A stretch of 64,000 bases of DNA from the NCBI GenBank assembly GCA_937949945.1, contig CALFEQ010000154.1, positions 71,581 to 135,580 of the forward strand. Direction: 5' to 3'. Positions 43,873 through 52,772 of this stretch are shown here, in pieces (position 1 is the first letter of the stretch; every line of letters begins with the position of its first letter). This DNA is from an uncultured Myxococcales bacterium (GTDB lineage Bacteria > Myxococcota_A > Polyangia > Polyangiales > Polyangiaceae). Below the pieces are notes generated by a model. It saw only the letters and a list, made by a program, of their open reading frames with translations. It was not told where the DNA came from and made no database searches. Both the position numbers and the translations under genes were made by a program.

Positions 43873-46857
43873 ATGCGAGGCGGCATCGCCGACGCCGTCG
43901 TGGTAGTGCTCGCCGCGATGCGCCCGTCGCTCGATCCGCTGCGGTACGGCCTCCGCGCCCTCGACGAGATGGCCCGCGAGCAGGCGAGCGTCGCGCCGCC
44001 TGCTCCACCGCGGACGGAGACCTTCTCTCCTCACCCGATGCTCCGGCCCGTCGCCCGAGACGGCGCCGCGCTCTCGCTGCGCATGTTCACGGACGCCGAA
44101 GACGACGCGACGGCGCTCGTCCTCGGCGACGCCACCTCGCAGCGGTTCGAGCCCATCCCTGCGCGTGCCGCGGCGCTCTTCGAGGCGCACGCCGCAGTGA
44201 TGGCTACCGACGGCGACGACGCGCTCATCGTCGGGTTCCCGCTCACGACGTTCGTGCAGCAGGGCGCAACGCGCGTCGCTCCTCTCTTCTCGCGTGGCGG
44301 CGCGCGCGCGTGCTGGAAGACGAAGGATGCGCCCTGGCGTCTCCCAGCGAGCGCGCGCACCGGCGAGACCTTTCCGATCCCCGACGTGCTCGTCATCGAG
44401 CTCGGCGACGAGGGGTACGCGCTCCACGCCGGCGTCTGGCACTTCCTCTTCGGCCTCGACGGAGCCGCGCTAGGAGCGATCGCCGAGGCGGGGCGCGCCG
44501 GACTCGGCGCCCTCGTTCGTGCGGCGACGCGCGTGCTCGAGTCGGGCGGCGAGGACGCCGAGCTCGAGCCGTCCGCGGACGGCCCGATCACGCGCGAGGA
44601 TCTCGCGGCGCTCGCCGAGGCCGCCGCGCGTCGCGCACACCTTTCGCGCGCCCTGCGCTGCCATCCGCACGGGCTCGCGATGCTTCCGCCGCGCGGCGAT
44701 CCCACGAGCGGGCTGCGCGCCGATCTGAACGCCGTGCTCGACACGCCCGTACCGGAGCGCGGTCCGCTCGCGGTCTTCCTCGGTGCGCCCGCGGCGACGC
44801 CGACGCGCGGCGCCGTCTTCACCTCCGGCAAGACGACGCCGACGCCCTCGCAGCTCGAGGCGGCGCGCGCGTTCGAAGGCGCCGAGGACCTCCTCACCGT
44901 TCGCGGCCCGCCGGGCTGCGGGAAGACGGCGCTCCTCCACACCGTCGCTGCGCAGACCGTCGTGGCGTGCGCGCTCGGACCGCTCTGGTCGAACGCACCC
45001 ACGCGGAAGGAATCCTGGCAGCTCGTCGTGACGAGCACGAACAACGCCGCGGTCGATCACGCCCTCGCGCCTTTCGTCGGCGGTCCTGGGCTCCCCGTCG
45101 GACTCCGCCTCGGCAATCGACGCACCCTCGCCGAGACGACCGCGGCCACGCTCGACTCCGTGATCGCGTGGTTCGAGACGAAGGGCGTAACGTCGCTCTC
45201 CGAGGCGCGTGCGGCATTCGAGGAGCGGGCGGCCCCGGTGCGGGCCTACCTGCGCGAACGCGAAGCCTCTCGGAAGGCACGTGCATCCCGCGCGGAGGAG
45301 CGGCGCACGCTCGAGCGACGCATCGAGACTCTGCGCGAGCAGCTCGCGCGCGTGCCCGACGCGCCACCTCCCACGATCGAGCTCGCCGTCCTCGAGACGG
45401 CCGAGCGCGCGCTCTGCGAGCACGCGGAGGCCGCCACGCGGCTCGCCCCCATCCATCTCGAAGGCAAGAATCCCTCCGTCCGCCGGGCATGCGAGAAGTG
45501 GGCACGCGCGAACGAGCTGCGCGCGCCGAGGATCGAGCCGGCGCTCGCCGCGCTCGGGCTCGAGACACCGTATCGCGATCTCGATCCCGCCCGTCCTCGC
45601 GAGGACATCGACCGCCAGCACGCGGCGATCCAGACCACGCTCGAGTCGCTCGCGACCGCGCGCTTGCAGCTCACCGCGCCCGCGCTCCGGAAGGAGCTCG
45701 ACTCCCTCCGCGCGCAGCTCGACGCCACCGTCGACGACGGACCGCCTGCCCCTCCGCTCGATCCGGAGCTGTACCACGCTGCGCTCGCCGTGCGCGACGC
45801 ATGGGCGCGCGCCCACGCGCCCGTTCTGATCCCGCGCATCGCCGCCGTGCGCGACGCGGCGCGATCCGAATGGAGCGGGAGGGGCAAGCCGCTCCCTCTC
45901 GCGCTCCGCGAGCTCGCCCCCTTGTTCCCGATCGCGGGATGCACGCTCCTCTCGATGCGCGCGAGCTTCCCGCTCGAGGACGACGTCATCGATCGTCTCG
46001 TCATCGACGAGGCCGCGCAGTGCGCGCCGATCTACGCCGTGCCCGCGCTCGCGCGTGCGCGGCGCGCCATGCTGACCGGCGACACCGCGCAGCTACCTCC
46101 CGTCTACACGCTCGATGCACGCGTGGACGAGCGCCTCGCTCGCGGCCTCGACGAGACCGCGGTCGCGCCGTTCCGCATGAGCGTCACCTCGACGTCGTCC
46201 GCGCAGGCGGTGGCGGAGCCGCGCGTGCGGACGCGCCTCTCGCTGACCGAGCACTTCCGCTCGCAGCGCGCGATCGTCGCGCTCGCCTCTCGATGGAGCG
46301 GCTACTCGCTCGACGTGCGAACGCCGCCGCGCTCGCTCGCGGACGTCTCACCTCGCCTCACCGCCCCCGTCCTCGCGATGGCCGTGCCCGGCGCCGGCGT
46401 GCGCGCCTCCGAAGGCGTCGTGAACGAGGCCGAGGCCGCGGTCGCCATCGACCTCGTCATGGGGCTCGTCACCGACGGCGTCACGCCGTCGGACATCGCG
46501 GTGCTGACGCCGTTCGTCGGTCAGTGCATCCGCATCGAGCGCGAGCTCCTCGATCGCGGGCTCCTCGGACCGGAGGGCGTCCTCGTGAGCACCGTGCATC
46601 GCCTGCAAGGCGGCGAGCGGCGCGTCGTCGTCTTCTCGGTCGTGGCGACCGAACGCCGGCACCTGCGATGGCTCGGCGAGCGTCCCCATCTCCTCCACGT
46701 CGCCACGAGCCGCGCGCAGGATCACCTCGTCGTGCTCGTCGATCCGGGAGCCGCCGCCCGCGAGCCCGCCCTCGCGCCGATCCGCGAGCTGCTCGGCGAC
46801 GCTCGGGATCCGTCGCGCTCGGCCGCGCGCGTTTCGAGCTCAGACGTCACACGCTAG
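43873..46857 (+). CDS. large Upf1-like superfamily 1 DNA/RNA helicase
   Basis: The 994-residue protein has a novel N-terminal region (about 1-320) with no motif I know, then the AAA_11/AAA_12-type helicase core. Motifs: Walker A GPPGCGKT (about 350-357), Ic-like TSTNNAAVDHAL, Walker B VIDEAAQCAP (about 709), motif III GDTAQLPP, motif IV-like LTEHFRSQ, motif V STVHRLQGGE and motif VI VATSRAQDH. A coiled-coil insertion of about 220 residues sits between motifs Ic and II. Orphan helicases of this kind occur in defence and repair loci. Start ATG 43873 follows a GAGAG; a later ATG at 43918 is possible. Confidence 0.88.
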   Translation: MRGGIADAVVVVLAAMRPSLDPLRYGLRALDEMAREQASVAPPAPPRTETFSPHPMLRPVARDGAALSLRMFTDAEDDATALVLGDATSQRFEPIPARAAALFEAHAAVMATDGDDALIVGFPLTTFVQQGATRVAPLFSRGGARACWKTKDAPWRLPASARTGETFPIPDVLVIELGDEGYALHAGVWHFLFGLDGAALGAIAEAGRAGLGALVRAATRVLESGGEDAELEPSADGPITREDLAALAEAAARRAHLSRALRCHPHGLAMLPPRGDPTSGLRADLNAVLDTPVPERGPLAVFLGAPAATPTRGAVFTSGKTTPTPSQLEAARAFEGAEDLLTVRGPPGCGKTALLHTVAAQTVVACALGPLWSNAPTRKESWQLVVTSTNNAAVDHALAPFVGGPGLPVGLRLGNRRTLAETTAATLDSVIAWFETKGVTSLSEARAAFEERAAPVRAYLREREASRKARASRAEERRTLERRIETLREQLARVPDAPPPTIELAVLETAERALCEHAEAATRLAPIHLEGKNPSVRRACEKWARANELRAPRIEPALAALGLETPYRDLDPARPREDIDRQHAAIQTTLESLATARLQLTAPALRKELDSLRAQLDATVDDGPPAPPLDPELYHAALAVRDAWARAHAPVLIPRIAAVRDAARSEWSGRGKPLPLALRELAPLFPIAGCTLLSMRASFPLEDDVIDRLVIDEAAQCAPIYAVPALARARRAMLTGDTAQLPPVYTLDARVDERLARGLDETAVAPFRMSVTSTSSAQAVAEPRVRTRLSLTEHFRSQRAIVALASRWSGYSLDVRTPPRSLADVSPRLTAPVLAMAVPGAGVRASEGVVNEAEAAVAIDLVMGLVTDGVTPSDIAVLTPFVGQCIRIERELLDRGLLGPEGVLVSTVHRLQGGERRVVVFSVVATERRHLRWLGERPHLLHVATSRAQDHLVVLVDPGAAAREPALAPIRELLGDARDPSRSAARVSSSDVTR

Positions 46858-47073
46858 CCCATCTTGCATGAGCACGCGTGGGGTGATCGCCGGCGTCTTC
46901 TTCGGGCGATTGTCCCCCCGAAAGACGACAGCGCCTGGGTGAATAGCTCTTGCATCGTGTTCGCCTTTCTGCGAGGTCCGTGCCAGTCAGTTGGCCTCGG
47001 GTTCGACTGCCGCATCACGTTCGTCGAGCTCAAACAGCATCCGCCCTCGATAGCCCACACGCCGGAGGAGTAC

Positions 47074-47991
47074 ATGCGGAAGGTCATCGGCTCGTCACTC
47101 GTCGTTGCCTCGGTGGTCGTCGCAGCGGGCGCCCCCGCCCAGACGCCGGCGGCTCCCACCGTGAAGATCACGCCCCCGACTCCGGTCCCCACGGCGACGG
47201 TGAAGCCGATACAGATCCCGCGCGCCCCCTCGATCGCCAACGCGCGCCGCGCCCTCGAGCCGAACGGCCAGCCCGACACGAGCCTCTATGCCGACGGCCC
47301 GCTCTCGTACGAGGTCGAGATCGTCAACCCGACCAGCGAGCCGCTGCAGACGAGGCTCCTCGTCACCTCGAATCCCGATTTTCCCGAGTACAGGGCCGAG
47401 CTGCCGCCGGTCCCCGTGAACGTGCCCGCGAACTCGCGCACGTGGGTCAAGTTCACCGATCCGCAAGGGCTCATCAGCGGCTGCTACGACGGCAGGGCCA
47501 TCCTCCGCCTCGAGGCGGGCGGCGAGGCGAAGGTGCTCGTGGTCCAACCGGAATGCGTGATGGCGTGGAAGTCGCGCACGCCCGCCGACCCGTACGCCGG
47601 GCTCGCCCCGGATCGCAGGGTCTCCCTGACTGCTGGCAAGGTCTGGTTCCACTCGGTGAGGGTGGTGGCGCCCGTTTCACCGAGATGCCTCTCCAGCTTC
47701 GAGATCGAGGCCACCGTGGGGAACGCCCACGGCAGCTTGGAGGGGGAGGCCGCTTTCTACCTCGACCAGTCCGGCCCCGACCCGAGGGATGGGGCCGACG
47801 TGCTCCGGCCCAGAGAGAAGAGGAGAATCCGCATCTCTCGGAGCTTCAAGGGGATGCGAAAGGCGGTTCTCAAGTTGCAGCCCCCCGCCTCGGGCGCGCG
47901 TGCCCCCGTCATCTCGGGCACGACCTCGATCGAGACGACGCGCGCCTGCCGGCTCAAGTCCGTCCATCTCGAAGCGCATAGGCCCCGATAG
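47074..47991 (+). CDS. secreted protein of unknown function
   Basis: The 305-residue protein has a clear Sec signal (VIGSSLVVASVVVAAGAPAQ) and a Pro/Thr-rich linker. Two or three beta-sandwich-like segments follow (SYEVEIVNPTSEPLQTRLLV, CYDGRAILRLEAGG, CLSSFEIEATVGN), each opened by a hydrophobic strand, with four cysteines. GGAGGAG lies 4 bases before ATG 47074, which fixes the start; the 216 bases upstream hold no gene. The gene layout and TATVKP linker recall the secreted protein at 62392. It could be a cell-surface carbohydrate or metal-binding protein; no residue set decides it. Confidence 0.65.
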   Translation: MRKVIGSSLVVASVVVAAGAPAQTPAAPTVKITPPTPVPTATVKPIQIPRAPSIANARRALEPNGQPDTSLYADGPLSYEVEIVNPTSEPLQTRLLVTSNPDFPEYRAELPPVPVNVPANSRTWVKFTDPQGLISGCYDGRAILRLEAGGEAKVLVVQPECVMAWKSRTPADPYAGLAPDRRVSLTAGKVWFHSVRVVAPVSPRCLSSFEIEATVGNAHGSLEGEAAFYLDQSGPDPRDGADVLRPREKRRIRISRSFKGMRKAVLKLQPPASGARAPVISGTTSIETTRACRLKSVHLEAHRPR

Positions 47992-48104
47992 CCTGCTCGG
48001 GTCGTATCCGCGCCCCTGCCGCCACACACGACCGCGCACGTCCATCGATCCGTGCGTGAGGAGCGCCGCCGCACGTGGCGGGCGCCTTGCACTGCGCGGC
48101 GGTC

Positions 48105-49154
48105 ATGGCGCCGGAGGGAACGACCGAGGGCGCGCTCGCGCGCGCCGCGCTCGATGCTCTGACCGCAGGAGTCCTGGTTTTCGGCGAGGATGGAATCATC
48201 GAGCTCGCCAACGCGGGGGCTGCGCGCATCCTTGCGCGGCCTCGCGAGAGCCTGCACGGATTGCGCGTCGACGCGGTCCTTGCGCGTCGCGCCCATCTCA
48301 TACATGCGGCGCTCGCCAAGAAGGAGGAACGCCCCGAGCTCACGGTGAAGCTCCCGGACGGGAAGACCACGGAGGTGGGCTTCACCGTCACGAGCTTCGT
48401 CGGGCCGGACAACACCCCCCGCTACGTGATCCTGTTCCAGGAGCTCGGGGGTGTTCTGCAGCTACGCAAGGAGCGCGATCGCCTCTTGCAGCTCGCCGCC
48501 GTCGGCGACGTGCTCCCGTCCGCGCTCCACGAGCTACGCAACCCGCTCGCTGCGGTGACCAGCCTGCTCGAGGTGCTCCTCGAAGAGCCGGACGCGCCGA
48601 ACGCGAAGGAGCTCCATGCGGTGCTCAGCGAGATCCGCCGGATGACGCTGACGCTGCACGGGATCGGCGGGCTCGTGCGGACGGCGCGCGCAGAGAAGCC
48701 GACGGCGATCGACGCCGCCGTGCGCGACGCGTGCGTCGTGCTCGAGCCGATGGCGCGCCGCAAGGGGATCACGCTTCGCGCGGTCGGCAAGAATCTGCCG
48801 CTCTTGCGCTTCGACCGTGAAGTGCTCTGCGGCGTCGTCTTCAATCTCGTGAAGAACGCGATCGACGCGTGTGACGAGGGAAACGTCATCGAGGTCGACG
48901 CACGTCTCGAGGACGAGGACGCAGTCCTTGCACTCGAGGTCTCCGACGACGGTCCCGGGATGAAGCCCGAGGTCCGCGAGCGGTGCTGCGAGCTGTTCTT
49001 CACCACGAAAGAGAAAGGGTCGGGGGTCGGGCTCGCTCTGTGCAAGCGCGTAGCCGAGGTCTCGGGAGGCAGGCTCGAGATCGTCAGCGCCGAGGGGGGA
49101 GGCACGTCGGTCACGCTCTATCTGCCGATCGTCGCCACCAACTTTCGCGACTGA
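48105..49154 (+). CDS. PAS-containing histidine kinase, first gene of a six-gene signalling operon
   Basis: The 349-residue soluble kinase has one PAS domain (about 12-115; ALTAGVLVFGEDGIIELANAG), HisKA with the phosphoacceptor in HELRNPLAAV, and a HATPase with N box NLVKNAIDAC, G1 SDDGPGMKP and G2 GSGVGLALCKRV. All boxes are intact. Start may be ATG 48105 or GTG 48075; neither has a clear ribosome site. The next gene begins 27 bases after the stop and all six genes follow in one direction to 52746 with overlaps or short gaps. It should phosphorylate the receiver protein at 50337. Confidence 0.88.
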   Translation: MAPEGTTEGALARAALDALTAGVLVFGEDGIIELANAGAARILARPRESLHGLRVDAVLARRAHLIHAALAKKEERPELTVKLPDGKTTEVGFTVTSFVGPDNTPRYVILFQELGGVLQLRKERDRLLQLAAVGDVLPSALHELRNPLAAVTSLLEVLLEEPDAPNAKELHAVLSEIRRMTLTLHGIGGLVRTARAEKPTAIDAAVRDACVVLEPMARRKGITLRAVGKNLPLLRFDREVLCGVVFNLVKNAIDACDEGNVIEVDARLEDEDAVLALEVSDDGPGMKPEVRERCCELFFTTKEKGSGVGLALCKRVAEVSGGRLEIVSAEGGGTSVTLYLPIVATNFRD

Positions 49155-49181
49155 AAACGACTACGAGGAGAGGAGGTACCC

Positions 49182-49547
49182 ATGTCCCGAATCGACAGCC
49201 TGAATCGCATTCTCCGCGGCCTGCAAAGCGCCTCGCCCGACGTGGAGGCGAGCGCGCTCATCTCCGAAGACGGCTTGATGATCGCGAGCGCGCTCCCGCA
49301 GCACATCGACGAGTCTCGCGTCGCCGGTATGAGCGCGACGCTGTCGAGCCTCGGTGAGCGAGCGGCGAGCGAGCTCGAACGCGGCGACGTGGAGGAAGTG
49401 CTCGTCCGCGGGAAGCAGGGCTACGCCGTCATGATGGCCGCGGGCGCCGGGACGCTGTTGCTCGTGCTCGCGAACAAGGCCGCGAAGCTCGGCCTCATCT
49501 TCCTCGACATGCGCAGGGCCATCGACGACCTCCGCAAGGTGCTCTGA
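49182..49547 (+). CDS. Roadblock/LC7 domain protein
   Basis: The 121-residue protein is a single Roadblock/LC7 domain, the fold of MglB and dynein light chain: LNRILRGLQSASPDVEASALISEDG, a central helix MSATLSSLGERAASEL and strands EVLVRGKQGYAVMMAAG and TLLLVLANKAAKLGLIFLDM. MglB-type proteins are GTPase-activating or scaffold partners of small Ras-like GTPases; no such GTPase is encoded in this window. GAGGAGG lies 6 bases before ATG 49182. Second gene of the kinase-Roadblock-ODP operon; a second Roadblock-like domain is in the last gene. Confidence 0.9.
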   Translation: MSRIDSLNRILRGLQSASPDVEASALISEDGLMIASALPQHIDESRVAGMSATLSSLGERAASELERGDVEEVLVRGKQGYAVMMAAGAGTLLLVLANKAAKLGLIFLDMRRAIDDLRKVL

Positions 49548-49594
49548 GCCCCCCAAACGAAGAAAAGCCATCCACATTCGAGCGAGGTGATCCC

Positions 49595-50353
49595 GTGGCC
49601 CATACGACGCTCTTCGAGACCGCCAATCACAAGAACGTACTGCTCGAGGACTTCTCGGCCGGCGGCCTGGCGGTCCAAGCGAACCAACACGTCATCGTCC
49701 ACGACCAGGCGGCGATGATCCTCGATCCGGGGGGACACAAGATTTACTCGAAGGTGCTCGCGGCGACGAAGACCGTGCTCGGTCGCGCGCAGCTCGAGAC
49801 CATCTTCCTCTCGCACCAGGACCCCGACATCGTCGCGGCCGTCAACGGCTGGCTGATGACGACCGACGCGACGGCCTGGGTGTCCACCCTCTGGACGCGG
49901 TTCGTTCCTCACTTCGGGCTCGATCACCTCGTCGCGGACCGGCTGAGGCCCATTCCCGACGAAGGCATGAAGCTTCCGCTGGGCAGCTCGCACGTCCTCG
50001 TCGTGCCCGCGCACTTCTTGCACTCGCCCGGCAACTTTCACGTGTACGACCCGGTCTCGAAGATCCTCTACACGGGTGATCTCGGCGCATCGATCGGCGC
50101 CGAGTACACGGAGGTGACCGACTTCGAGAAGCACCGTGAGTACATGGACGGTTTCCACCGCCGGTACATGGCGAACGAACGTGCGTTCAAGGTGTGGGCA
50201 CGCACGGCGCGCAAGCTCGACATCGAGATCATCGCTCCGCAACACGGAGCGCTCTTCCGGGGGAAGGACATGGTCGCGAAGTTCTTCGAATGGGCGGAGA
50301 ACATGCGCGCGGGCACCGACAATTTGCCGGAGGAATATGCAATCCCAAGCTGA
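49595..50353 (+). CDS. ODP-type metallo-beta-lactamase-fold protein (diiron)
   Basis: The 252-residue protein resembles the diiron domain of flavodiiron proteins, called ODP when alone. The metal ligands are in SHQDPDI (HxDxD instead of HxExD), HFLHSPGNF, TGDLGAS and APQHGALF; the surrounding strands (HVIVHDQAAMILDPGG) are family-typical. ODP domains bind oxygen or similar small molecules and act as sensors or reductases. GAGGTGAT precedes GTG 49595. Encoded with a kinase and response regulator, it may be the oxygen- or redox-sensing input of the operon; this is inference. No flavodoxin domain is present. Confidence 0.88.
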   Translation: MAHTTLFETANHKNVLLEDFSAGGLAVQANQHVIVHDQAAMILDPGGHKIYSKVLAATKTVLGRAQLETIFLSHQDPDIVAAVNGWLMTTDATAWVSTLWTRFVPHFGLDHLVADRLRPIPDEGMKLPLGSSHVLVVPAHFLHSPGNFHVYDPVSKILYTGDLGASIGAEYTEVTDFEKHREYMDGFHRRYMANERAFKVWARTARKLDIEIIAPQHGALFRGKDMVAKFFEWAENMRAGTDNLPEEYAIPS

Positions 50354-51323
50354 GAGCGCAGAGAAGGTCGTGCTCCTCGTCGAGGACGAGCCGATGCTCC
50401 GCGCGTCGATGGCACGCGGGCTCGGTCGGCTGCGCGACGTATCCATCGTCCAGGCGGGCTCCGTCGGCGAAGCGCTCCGCGCCCTCGAGTCGATCGAGCC
50501 TGACCTCCTCCTCTCCGATCTCGATCTGCCGGACGGCTCCGGGATCGAGATCGCGTCCTACCTCGACAAGAAGCGCGCGCGGGTGCCCGTCGTCTTCGTG
50601 TCGGCGTACGTCGGCAAGTTCCGCCCCCTGCTCGAGCGCAGGAGCGACGTCGAGATCCACGAGAAGCCGCTGCCGATCGAAGAGCTACGGCGAATCGTCG
50701 AGCGCAACCTCGAGTCCGACGTCGCCGGCGCGGCCCCGTTCAGCGTCGCCGACTACGTCCAGCTCGCCGCGATGGGACGCCATTCGGCCGTGCTGTCGGT
50801 GCGCAGCCCGACGGTGAACGGACAGATCGTGATCGAGAGGGGGCAGACGCGACACGCATCCGACGAGCGCGGCGGCGGAATGGCCGCGTTCCGGAGGATG
50901 GCGTTCGCGAAGGGAGCCACCGTCCACTGCCGCGCGCTCGCGCGCGGCGAGACGTTCGAGCGCAACATGGAAGGCTCGTGCGAGAGCGTCTTGCTCGAAG
51001 CAGCGCGCATCGCAGACGAGGCGTCCAAGGCGGGCGACGACGAGCTCGAGTCGGACCTCGCGTGGGACTTCCCGCCGGACCCGGACTCCGACTCCGAAAG
51101 CGACTCCGACTCCGCCGAGGCCGAGCCTTCGTGCGAGATCCGCGGCTCGTTCGCATCCACGAGACTCTTCGAGCAGCTCTACGACGAGGGGATCGAGGCG
51201 CTGCTCGCGAAGGACTATGCACGCGCGTTCGCCGCCTTCCGTGCGGCGAGCGAGATCGAGCCGAGCGACCGGCGCGTGAAGGCGAACTTGGCGCGCCTGC
51301 GCGAGATGGGGCACGGGACATGA
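50337..51323 (+). CDS. response regulator with DUF4388 and TPR-like C-terminus
   Basis: The 328-residue protein has a receiver domain (about 9-125; VVLLVEDEPM, phosphorylatable Asp in LLSDLDLPDGSG, Lys in IHEKPLP), a DUF4388 (PATAN-like) domain (about 130-220; FSVADYVQLAAMGRHSAVLSV), an acidic Ser/Asp linker (SDSESDSDS, about 250-260) and a short TPR-like tail (YDEGIEALLAKDYARAFAAF). DUF4388 links signalling to Roadblock and GTPase modules in myxobacteria. ATG 50337 follows GGAGGAA and overlaps the end of the ODP gene by 17 bases. No DNA-binding domain is visible, so output is probably protein-protein. Confidence 0.88.
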   Translation: MQSQAESAEKVVLLVEDEPMLRASMARGLGRLRDVSIVQAGSVGEALRALESIEPDLLLSDLDLPDGSGIEIASYLDKKRARVPVVFVSAYVGKFRPLLERRSDVEIHEKPLPIEELRRIVERNLESDVAGAAPFSVADYVQLAAMGRHSAVLSVRSPTVNGQIVIERGQTRHASDERGGGMAAFRRMAFAKGATVHCRALARGETFERNMEGSCESVLLEAARIADEASKAGDDELESDLAWDFPPDPDSDSESDSDSAEAEPSCEIRGSFASTRLFEQLYDEGIEALLAKDYARAFAAFRAASEIEPSDRRVKANLARLREMGHGT

Positions 51324-51943
51324 CTCCGATCCGCGTCGCGGGAGAGGACACCCCCCTGCCCGTCCCGATCGGCCTCGCGGTCCTCGGCTTCGCGGCGGCG
51401 CTCGGGGCGGCGACCGCCTGGACCGAGGAGGCCCGCGCGGCTCGAGGTGCTTCGATGGTGGAGCCTCCCTCCTCCATCACGGGTACCGACGATCGCGCGC
51501 GCGTCGCGCCGCCGTCGCCGGCGCCTCTCGCATCGCAGACACCTCCGTCCATTGCGCAGACGGCACCGCGTCCGTGCGAACCGCTCGTCGTGACGTTCGC
51601 GAGCGGTTCGCACACGCCGCCGAAGAGCGCGACGGCGGAGATCGCGGCGCTCGGTGCGTGGCTCGCGGCGCATCCGGAGCGGCCCGTCGTCGTCGACGGC
51701 CATGCCGATTCGCAAGGGACCGACCACGGCAACTTGGCGCTGAGCCGGCGGCGCGCCGCGGCCGTCGCGGAGCTGCTCGTCGAGGCCGGCGTCGCACGCG
51801 ACCGGCTGACGACGCGCGGCTTCGGCGCGTTCTCGCCGGTCGAAGGAGAGACCGACGACGCCGACGCCAACCGGCGCGTGGTCGTGAGGGTACGCGGTAC
51901 GGGAGAGTGTCCTCGGGGCAGAGAGGAGGAGAGAGCTCGATGA
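51320..51943 (+). CDS. OmpA-like peptidoglycan-binding protein
   Basis: The 207-residue protein has an N-terminal hydrophobic anchor (LPVPIGLAVLGFAAALGAATA) and a Pro/Ser/Thr linker, then an OmpA C-terminal domain (about 85-195) with VVVDGHADSQGTDHGNLALSRRRA, the second conserved strand DRLTTRGFG and NRRVVVRV. Asp and Arg of the diaminopimelate pocket are present. It should anchor to the cell wall in the periplasm. ATG 51320 overlaps the response-regulator stop as ATGA, so it is translationally coupled and belongs to the same operon, an unusual combination for a signalling cluster. Confidence 0.85.
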   Translation: MTPIRVAGEDTPLPVPIGLAVLGFAAALGAATAWTEEARAARGASMVEPPSSITGTDDRARVAPPSPAPLASQTPPSIAQTAPRPCEPLVVTFASGSHTPPKSATAEIAALGAWLAAHPERPVVVDGHADSQGTDHGNLALSRRRAAAVAELLVEAGVARDRLTTRGFGAFSPVEGETDDADANRRVVVRVRGTGECPRGREEERAR

Positions 51944-52746
51944 TCACGCTGTCGCTGATCCTCGCGATGGCTTCGGGTACGGCGTTGCTCGCGTCGGGCT
52001 ACTTGTTCGGCGCCAAGAAGGGCCGAGCGGCGCGCGCCGCGCTCGCGGCCGACAGCGCCCAGCGTGCGGGTGAGATCGCCGAGCGCGATCGAAGGATCGC
52101 CCGTCTCGAGCAGCAGATCGCGGACCAGGTGCGTCAGACGCAGGTCGCCGAGCAGCTCTTGGCGGAGCTCCGGCAAGGGCTCGCGCGCATCGGCCAGCAG
52201 CAGTCGCAGGGCAACGACCCGAGCGTGCTCAGGTCCGAGGTACAGAAGATCCTGCAGCCGCTCCTGCGAAGGCAGGACGACGCGGCGGCGCTCCGCGAGA
52301 TGCTGCGCGAGATGCTGGCGCCGGTGGTGGAGCGCGAACGCCTCGGCAAGGAGCTGTCGCGCCTCGAGCCGGGCTCCTCCCTCGGCGAGCTGCCGCGCAT
52401 GCTCGACGCCATCGCGGAGAAGGGCGGCTTCGCTTCCGTCGTCCTCAGCGACGATGCCGGTCTGCCGCTCGCGTCGAGCTCGAACGCGCGCGACGTCGAG
52501 ATCCTCGCGGGGACGGCGTCGTTCCTCCTCACCCTCGCCGACCGCGCCCACCGCGACGGCGTCCCGCGCCCTCAGGCGATCGTCGTCCTCGACGAGTCGA
52601 ACCAGCAGGTGCTCCACCGGATCTTCACGGTCGACTCGACGCGCTTCACGCTCACGGCCGTGTCGCGCGGCGTGCACGTCACGCCGGTCGCCCTCGACGC
52701 GGCGCTCGGCAAGCTCGAGAGGGTGCTCGCGAAGCGGGCGGCGTGA
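51940..52746 (+). CDS. membrane-anchored coiled-coil protein with Roadblock-like domain
   Basis: The 268-residue protein starts with one membrane helix (MITLSLILAMASGTALLASG), a coiled coil (about 30-125; ERDRRIARLEQQIADQV and similar heptads) and a Roadblock/LC7-like domain (about 135-265; LPRMLDAIAEKGGFASVVLSDDAG and QAIVVLDESNQQVLHRIF). ATG 51940 overlaps the OmpA stop as ATGA, and GAGGAGAG lies before it. It ends 26 bases from the stop of the convergent HerA-fusion gene. It may tether the Roadblock protein encoded by the second gene at the membrane; this is inference. Confidence 0.82.
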   Translation: MITLSLILAMASGTALLASGYLFGAKKGRAARAALAADSAQRAGEIAERDRRIARLEQQIADQVRQTQVAEQLLAELRQGLARIGQQQSQGNDPSVLRSEVQKILQPLLRRQDDAAALREMLREMLAPVVERERLGKELSRLEPGSSLGELPRMLDAIAEKGGFASVVLSDDAGLPLASSSNARDVEILAGTASFLLTLADRAHRDGVPRPQAIVVLDESNQQVLHRIFTVDSTRFTLTAVSRGVHVTPVALDAALGKLERVLAKRAA

Positions 52747-52772
52747 ACTGCGCGAGCGTTCGCGCCGAGGCG

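Noticed and set aside
46980..47020. tRNA-like T-loop word GGTTCGACTGCC
   Set aside because: No acceptor stem, D-arm or anticodon arm can be folded around it.
50136..50336. Upstream extension of the DUF4388 response regulator
   Set aside because: The frame is open but overlaps the ODP gene for 200 bases with non-family sequence, whereas ATG 50337 has a GGAGGAA site and gives a normal receiver start.
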